Source: Caryophanales bacterium UBA970 (GTDB taxonomy: Bacteria; Bacillota_I; Bacilli_A; RFN20; CAG-826). From it: a DNA stretch of 10,119 nucleotides. A model generated the notes under the pieces. It was not told the origin of the DNA. It searched no databases and saw only the letters and a list, made by a program, of their open reading frames with translations. This document shows, piece after piece, positions 6,261 through 10,119 of this stretch (position 1 is its first letter; every line of letters begins with the position of its first letter). The translations under genes were made by a program, and so were the position numbers. The stretch covers positions 1,152-11,270 of the forward strand of contig DBCA01000054.1 in assembly GCA_002292805.1 (NCBI GenBank), read 5' to 3'.

Positions 6261-8084
6261 TTACCCCTTTAATTTTAATTGTTTGAATAAGACATCTTTG
6301 GTTTCAACCCGATTGGTTTCCGCAAGTGACACTAATTCTTTAAAGCTTAATTCATTAAACTCAATTAAATCCAAACGGTCAATAAAAATCTTTTCATTGT
6401 TTGTTTTGATGGTTGTCTTAGAATCGAGTAATAATTCTTCATACATTTTTTCTCCAGGACGTAGGCCGGTGAACTCAATGCGAATTTCTTCATAAGGAAT
6501 GTACCCTGATTGACGAATCATCTTTTCTGCTAAATCAACAATTTTAACCGGTTTACCCATATCCAAGACAAAGATTTCTCCAGCCTTAGCGTAAACCCCA
6601 GATTGAAGAATGAGTCCAACCGCTTCAGGAATGGTCATGAAGAATCGGGTAATTTCTTTATCCGTGACAGTGACTGGGCCCCCTGCTTCAATTTGTTTTT
6701 TAAATAAAGGGATGACACTTCCGTTACTGGCAAGGACGTTACCAAATCTCACCGCAGCGTATTGGGTTCCTTTTTGTTGTTTGGCAAAATGGCGCATGAT
6801 CGTTTCCGCGTAGTATTTGGTTGCCCCCATCACATTGGTGGGCCGTACAGCTTTGTCGGTAGAAACCAACACCATTTTTTGAACTTGATACATTTGGGAA
6901 AGCAGGGCAATGTTATACATGCCAAGAACGTTGGTGCGTACTGCTTCTTGTGGTGAATCCTGCATCAACGGAACATGCTTGTAGGCAGCAGCGTGGAAGA
7001 CCAGATTAGGCCGATAGGTTTTGAATAATGGTTCCATTCTTTCACGATTGTAGGTTGCCCCGATTTGAACATGAATCGGAATGGGTTTGCCCAATTTTTT
7101 ATTGAGTGTAACTAATTCTTGTTGAACATCATAAACGCCATTCTCGTATATATCTAACAACACCATCGCTTTGGGTGAATAACTAAAAATTTGTCTGGTT
7201 AACTCACTACCGATGGACCCACCCGCACCGGTGATGAACACCACTTGATCCTTAATAAAGGCTTTGATTTCATCATTGATGAGAGGAATCACATCACGTC
7301 CTAATAGTTCATTGACATCAACGTCCTTGACGGCCATGTTTTGACCATCTTTTTCAAGTTCTTCCATTAATGGTAATCGGCGAATTTTTACATTCGATGA
7401 TTCCATCACGCGTAAGATTTCAAACAAACGAGTTCTCGTAATGTTACCAATGCCAACAATCACTTGTTGAATGCGATATTGTTTGATCATGTCTGGAAGT
7501 TTTTGAATCGGACCTTCCACGGGTAAGTTTAAAAAATGCCGTTTCCACTTTGAAGGATCATCATCGACCACAACCACAGGGGTAGCTTTTAATCCCCGAT
7601 TGGTTCTTAGTTCATCAATGACCATCTTTCCAGCTGCTCCGGCACCAATGATTAAGGTTCTTTGAATGTGTGATTTGTCGGATTGCTGATAACCTAACAC
7701 AATCGCCAAGACACGTCTTGCCACGCGTAAACCAATCAACAAGGCTGGTTCACTGATAAAGATAAATGCTAGTTCTACGGGTGTATATTCAATTTGAGTC
7801 GACATGATGAGTAGATAAAAAATTAAATTAAAGACAATCGTAATAACCCCGATTTTTATGGAATCAATTAAACCAAAATGTAATGTAATCATGGAATAAA
7901 TACCACCGATGAATAAAGCAACCATTAATGAGGCTGCATAGGTTAATAATAACCAAATGAATAAGGAGGTTTCACCAGCATTGCTGACTCGAGAAAAGTA
8001 AATGAATAATCCAAGACTGACAATCGCAACTAAATCTGCGGTGAGATATAAAGCAACTTTAAACCATCTTGGAAGCTTTTTCAT
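6261..8084 (-). CDS. capD: Membrane-anchored UDP-sugar 4,6-dehydratase (CapD/PglF-type polysaccharide biosynthesis protein)
   Basis: This 607-residue protein has the full architecture of the long CapD/PglF family. About four hydrophobic segments lie between residues 8 and 130. A first Rossmann domain follows, with TLIIGAGAAGKMV (143-155). A catalytic SDR domain then has VFITGAGGSIGSEL (282-295), HAAAYKHVPLM (364-374), STDKAV (408-413) and LRPGEKMYEELL (541-552). The usual YxxxK is Met419-GAT-Lys423, the Met form known for PglF-like dehydratases. The expected reaction is UDP-GlcNAc to UDP-2-acetamido-2,6-dideoxy-4-keto-D-glucose at the cytosolic face of the membrane, feeding D-FucNAc, QuiNAc or bacillosamine-type sugars. 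It starts 3 nt after the glyA stop without a clear Shine-Dalgarno sequence, so its translation is probably coupled to glyA. The catalytic half is paralogous to CapE, its downstream neighbour. The final sugar cannot be told from this window. Confidence 0.88.
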   Translation of the reverse strand: MKKLPRWFKVALYLTADLVAIVSLGLFIYFSRVSNAGETSLFIWLLLTYAASLMVALFIGGIYSMITLHFGLIDSIKIGVITIVFNLIFYLLIMSTQIEYTPVELAFIFISEPALLIGLRVARRVLAIVLGYQQSDKSHIQRTLIIGAGAAGKMVIDELRTNRGLKATPVVVVDDDPSKWKRHFLNLPVEGPIQKLPDMIKQYRIQQVIVGIGNITRTRLFEILRVMESSNVKIRRLPLMEELEKDGQNMAVKDVDVNELLGRDVIPLINDEIKAFIKDQVVFITGAGGSIGSELTRQIFSYSPKAMVLLDIYENGVYDVQQELVTLNKKLGKPIPIHVQIGATYNRERMEPLFKTYRPNLVFHAAAYKHVPLMQDSPQEAVRTNVLGMYNIALLSQMYQVQKMVLVSTDKAVRPTNVMGATKYYAETIMRHFAKQQKGTQYAAVRFGNVLASNGSVIPLFKKQIEAGGPVTVTDKEITRFFMTIPEAVGLILQSGVYAKAGEIFVLDMGKPVKIVDLAEKMIRQSGYIPYEEIRIEFTGLRPGEKMYEELLLDSKTTIKTNNEKIFIDRLDLIEFNELSFKELVSLAETNRVETKDVLFKQLKLKG

Positions 8085-8087
8085 GCT

Positions 8088-9305
8088 TTAAATACTTGCT
8101 AAGGGTTTCAGTAAACTGACGGTTCGTTTCACAATCGAGATGGCAAGGTCTTTGTTGATTTCACCTTTAAGATAGCGATAGATCAACCGAGCAATATCTT
8201 TGGCAATCTCTTCATTCGCTCCACGGGTGGTCAAGGCAGCAAAACCTATACGAACGCCGGAAGTCACTTGAGGTTTTTCTTGATCATTCGGTAGCATGTT
8301 TTTATTTAAGGTGACACCAATATCATCGAGACGGAGTTGGGATTCTAATCCTGTTAATCCAAAGGATGCTTTGGTATTTACCAAGAATAAGTGCGTTTCT
8401 GTTCCAGATACCACAGCGCCTAATTTTGCAAATTCATCGGCACACGCCTTGGTGTTGCGAACGATTTGTTTTGCGTATTGCTTGAAGGAAGGTTCAAGGG
8501 CTTCGGCAAAGGCTTGCGCTTTCCCACCAATCACGTGCATCAAAGGTCCACCTTGAGCACCTGGGAAAGTTGCGGAATTAATTTTTTTAATGAACTCTTC
8601 TGAATTGGTTAAGATCATCCCACCTCGAGGTCCACGAATCGTTTTGTGCGTGGTTGACGTCACCACATCGGCATAAGGAAATGGGGAAGGGTGAACCCCA
8701 GCGGCAACGAGGCCAGAAATATGGGCCATGTCGACCAAAAAAATCGCCCCAATTTCTTTGGCGACGTTACTAAAGATTTCATAGTCAGTTAAATATGGAT
8801 AAGAGGAAAATCCAGCAACAATCATTTTTGGTTTTTCTAACCGGGCTAACGTGACCATGCCTGGATAGTCAATCTTGCCGTTGGCCAATAAGCCATAATG
8901 AATGAATTGATAAAGTTTTCCGGAAAAGTTCACACTACTTCCGTGGGTTAAATGACCACCTTCGTTTAAGCCTAAGGACATGATTTTATCCCCTGGTTTT
9001 AACAAGGCACTATAGACAATAAAGTTAGCACTTGATCCAGAGTGAGGTTGAACGTTGGCAAACTTACACGCATAGAGTTGGCATGCTAAATCAATCGCTA
9101 ATTGTTCGATTTTATCCACGTGAACACAACCACCGTAGTAGCGTTTCCCTGGAAATCCTTCTGCGTATTTATTCGTTAAAATAGAGCCTTGAATCGCCAT
9201 GACAGCTTTGGAGGTATAGTTTTCAGAAGCAATGAGTTCCAAGCCTTCGTCTTGTCTAAGTCTTTCTAACTCAAGGTATTGGTTTAATAATGATGGGTAA
9301 TCCAT
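8088..9305 (-). CDS. glyA: Serine hydroxymethyltransferase
   Basis: This 405-residue cytosolic PLP enzyme interconverts serine plus tetrahydrofolate with glycine plus 5,10-methylene-tetrahydrofolate, the main one-carbon source. The sequence is canonical: LIASENY (24-30), YAEGFPGKRYYGGC (47-60), QPHSGSSAN (86-94), GGHLTHGSSVNFSG (116-129), VDMAHISGLVAAGVHPSPFPYADVVT (191-216), the PLP lysine Lys221 in TTHKTIRGPRGG, FPGAQGGP (247-254) and TSGVRIG (348-354). It is only slightly shorter than the usual 410-420 residues and looks complete. The start follows the AIM24 stop by 6 nt; AAAGGA at 9317-9322, inside the end of that gene, is a plausible ribosome binding site at 11 nt. Its 3-nt spacing to the capD-like gene places it in one transcript with sugar-nucleotide genes. 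That is unusual, since glyA is often next to upp, rpiB or folate genes. Confidence 0.97.
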   Translation of the reverse strand: MDYPSLLNQYLELERLRQDEGLELIASENYTSKAVMAIQGSILTNKYAEGFPGKRYYGGCVHVDKIEQLAIDLACQLYACKFANVQPHSGSSANFIVYSALLKPGDKIMSLGLNEGGHLTHGSSVNFSGKLYQFIHYGLLANGKIDYPGMVTLARLEKPKMIVAGFSSYPYLTDYEIFSNVAKEIGAIFLVDMAHISGLVAAGVHPSPFPYADVVTSTTHKTIRGPRGGMILTNSEEFIKKINSATFPGAQGGPLMHVIGGKAQAFAEALEPSFKQYAKQIVRNTKACADEFAKLGAVVSGTETHLFLVNTKASFGLTGLESQLRLDDIGVTLNKNMLPNDQEKPQVTSGVRIGFAALTTRGANEEIAKDIARLIYRYLKGEINKDLAISIVKRTVSLLKPLASI

Positions 9306-9311
9306 AAAAAG

Positions 9312-9965
9312 TTACATCCTTTGGTAATTTGCATTTTGGATCACAATCTTACCAGGACCGCTCACCTTGTATTTAATGACGTCATTGCCACCAAAAAAGA
9401 AAGCTTTGAAAATATTCGTTCTTTTCACAAGCAAGGTCATCGATGCATCCATGTACGCCACGGCGGCTTGATCAAAACTCATTGCTTTGTTTTTTTCTAA
9501 GGTAAATGTTTTGGCATCTTTGTCGATGACAATATAGGCGGTTCCTTCTCCAGACAACACCTGAAGGGCTAAATCATCATTACCAAAGAGTGCATCCCAA
9601 AGATTAAACTTCTTTCTTGGGGTTAACTGGATACCTTTGGTCATAACCAGTAACGATCCTTTTTTAATCACCATGGGTTTTTTCTTGGTGAGTTTTAGGG
9701 CAATAATTTGTCCTGGAAGTGGAGCGGAAAATGCAATGATGCTTTCTGCTTTTCTAGAGGTGAATTGGTCCAAGACTTTTGCATCGCCAAAAATGAGTTT
9801 TGAGAAAAATGGATTCAGTCTCTTTTCTAATGAAATGGTTTCCTTAACAATCTCAGGTGACATTACGGAAATCGAGGTCACATCATTTTCAGTAAAAAGG
9901 ATGTCTTTTGCCCCTAAGGTGATGGTTAAGACAGGTAATTGTTCTCCGGTAATTTCTACTTTCAT
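9312..9965 (-). CDS. AIM24 family protein (function unknown)
   Basis: With the ATG start this is a 217-residue protein resembling the bacterial AIM24/TIGR00266 family, which is rich in beta-strands. Supporting segments are the N-terminal MKVEITGEQLPVLTITL, the middle AFSAPLPGQIIALKL, LQVLSGEGTAYIVID, the FFFGGNDVIKYKVSGPGKIVIQ end with the typical GGxD...GPGK turn, and DQAAVAYMDASMTLLV. No signal peptide or membrane helix is seen, so it is probably cytosolic. The family name comes from a yeast mitochondrial protein, and the bacterial role is not established. An in-frame GTG start at 9977 would add four residues (MGNL), but it has no ribosome binding site. ATG 9965 has GGGGA 5 nt upstream and matches the family's N-terminus, so I chose it. 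It is the promoter-proximal gene of the row leading to glyA and the cap genes. The central region FDALFGND-like segment is more basic and diverged than in typical members. Confidence 0.78.
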   Translation of the reverse strand: MKVEITGEQLPVLTITLGAKDILFTENDVTSISVMSPEIVKETISLEKRLNPFFSKLIFGDAKVLDQFTSRKAESIIAFSAPLPGQIIALKLTKKKPMVIKKGSLLVMTKGIQLTPRKKFNLWDALFGNDDLALQVLSGEGTAYIVIDKDAKTFTLEKNKAMSFDQAAVAYMDASMTLLVKRTNIFKAFFFGGNDVIKYKVSGPGKIVIQNANYQRM

Positions 9966-9969
9966 AAGG

Positions 9970-9975
9970 TTCCCC
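9970..9975 (-). promoter_or_regulatory. Ribosome binding site deciding the AIM24 gene start
   Basis: Read on the minus strand this is GGGGAA, placed just upstream of ATG 9965 with 5 nt between GGGGA and the start codon. The alternative GTG at 9977 has only AT-rich sequence upstream. This supports the 217-residue form of the protein. Confidence 0.6.
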
Positions 9976-9992
9976 ACACTATCACATATTTT

Positions 9993-10022
9993 ATCTTAAA
10001 AAGCCTATAAAAGATATGATAA
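9993..10022 (-). promoter_or_regulatory. Weak candidate promoter for the AIM24-glyA-cap gene row
   Basis: On the minus strand TTATCA (10017-10022; 4 of 6 to TTGACA) lies 18 nt from TAAGAT (9993-9998; 4 of 6 to TATAAT), the same -10 hexamer proposed for copA. A slightly shifted TAAAAT (9988-9993) is an alternative -10 without a recognisable -35. Both would place the start within about 25 nt of the gene. The region is AT-rich, so chance matches are likely. The -35 overlaps one arm of the 10013-10038 inverted repeat. Confidence 0.3.
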
Positions 10023-10038
10023 AACTCTTAATCATATC
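10013..10038. repeat. 8-bp perfect inverted repeat between divergent promoters
   Basis: GATATGAT (10013-10020) and ATCATATC (10031-10038) are exact reverse complements separated by 10 nt. The repeat lies between the riboswitch promoter on the plus strand and the probable promoter of the AIM24 row on the minus strand. It could be a dimeric regulator site or a weak AT-rich hairpin; no regulator family is recognised. In such AT-rich DNA a chance origin is possible. Confidence 0.5.
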
Positions 10039-10040
10039 GT

Positions 10041-10069
10041 TATACTTTTGAAAGAATATCCCCTATAAT
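10041..10069 (+). promoter_or_regulatory. Promoter for the FMN riboswitch transcript
   Basis: A perfect -10 box TATAAT is at 10064-10069. With 17-nt spacing the -35 would be TATACT at 10041-10046, only 3 of 6 matches. A better-looking TTGAAA at 10048-10053 is too close (10 nt) to act with it. Transcription would start near 10076, immediately before the first riboswitch helix, which is the strongest support. Confidence 0.6.
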
Positions 10070-10077
10070 ACAACTAT

Positions 10078-10119
10078 ATCTTCAGGGTAGGGTGTAATTC
10101 CCAATCGGCGGTAAACCCC
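10078..10119 (+). ncRNA. FMN riboswitch (RFN element), 5' part, cut by the window edge
   Basis: The sequence opens with ATCTTC, then AGGGTAGGGTGTAATTCCC and TCGGCGGTAAACCCC. This is the conserved 5' portion of the RFN element: the P1 strand, the GGG-AGGGTG-AATTCCC P2 region and the CGGCGGT start of P3. The aptamer binds flavin mononucleotide and normally switches off riboflavin synthesis or uptake genes by termination or ribosome-site masking. The rest of the aptamer and the regulated gene (ribD/ribE-type or the ribU transporter) lie beyond the window on the plus strand. Small departures from the consensus, such as CAATCGGCGG where CGACCGGCGG is common, are within what the family tolerates. 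Confidence 0.92.

Noticed and set aside
6118..6495. 125-codon plus-strand open frame across the capD-like/capE junction
   Set aside because: It is antisense to two conserved genes, and low-complexity serine/asparagine-rich translation suggests a shadow.
6261..8084. Gene fusion or duplication within the capD-like protein
   Set aside because: Two Rossmann domains behind four membrane segments are the normal layout of the long CapD/PglF family, not a new fusion.
9966..9977. GTG start at 9977 for the AIM24 gene
   Set aside because: It has no ribosome binding site, while ATG 9965 has GGGGA 5 nt upstream and gives the family-like N-terminus MKVEI.
9637..9999. 120-codon plus-strand open frame opposite the AIM24 gene
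   Set aside because: It is antisense to a gene with clear family features, has no ribosome binding site or recognisable protein motif, and looks like a codon-bias shadow.
10048..10053. TTGAAA as -35 box of the riboswitch promoter
   Set aside because: It is only 10 nt from the TATAAT box, too close for a sigma-A promoter.

Overview
The window looks like a bacterial chromosome fragment from a low-to-moderate GC Gram-positive-type lineage (Bacillota, or a standard-code relative of the mollicutes such as the acholeplasma/izemoplasma group). The evidence is AT-rich third positions, GGAGG-type ribosome binding sites, a CsoR-type copper operator in front of copAZ, an FMN riboswitch, and a capsule-sugar gene order like that of Staphylococcus aureus. 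TGA is a stop codon here: capF ends in a TGA that overlaps the capG start as ATGA. The lineage is an inference; no rRNA or other marker gene is present.

Every complete gene lies on the minus strand, so the reading order runs from high to low coordinates. At the right edge (9966-10119) is a short divergent regulatory region. It holds a plus-strand promoter and the first part of an FMN riboswitch, whose riboflavin-related gene lies outside the window, and an 8-bp inverted repeat between the divergent promoters. Leftward come an AIM24-family protein (9312-9965), serine hydroxymethyltransferase glyA (8088-9305), and four tightly packed sugar-nucleotide genes in the order capD-like, capE, capF, capG (8084 down to 2999). 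Gaps are only 3-6 nt or are overlaps, so AIM24 through capG is most simply one transcription unit.

capE, capF and capG together form the known three-enzyme route from UDP-GlcNAc to UDP-N-acetyl-L-fucosamine. The capD-like gene is a membrane-anchored PglF/CapD-type UDP-GlcNAc 4,6-dehydratase that supplies a second deoxy-keto sugar branch. No glycosyltransferase, flippase or polymerase is visible.

A 73-nt gap then carries a promoter and a C/G-rich operator for the copper export module: copA (Cu(I) P1B-type ATPase, 706-2925) and copZ (copper chaperone, 474-689). The regulator csoR is not in the window. The left edge holds the N-terminal 152 codons of a PLP-dependent aminotransferase of the aspartate aminotransferase type, 15 nt after copZ and cut by the window boundary.

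No tRNA, rRNA, insertion sequence, CRISPR array or clear intrinsic terminator was seen. No gene-free stretch exceeds 300 nt. I found no previously undescribed defence or mobile system. The more unusual signals are the operator/ribosome-binding-site overlap at copA, the inverted repeat near 10.02 kb, and the coupling of AIM24 and glyA to an L-FucNAc cassette.
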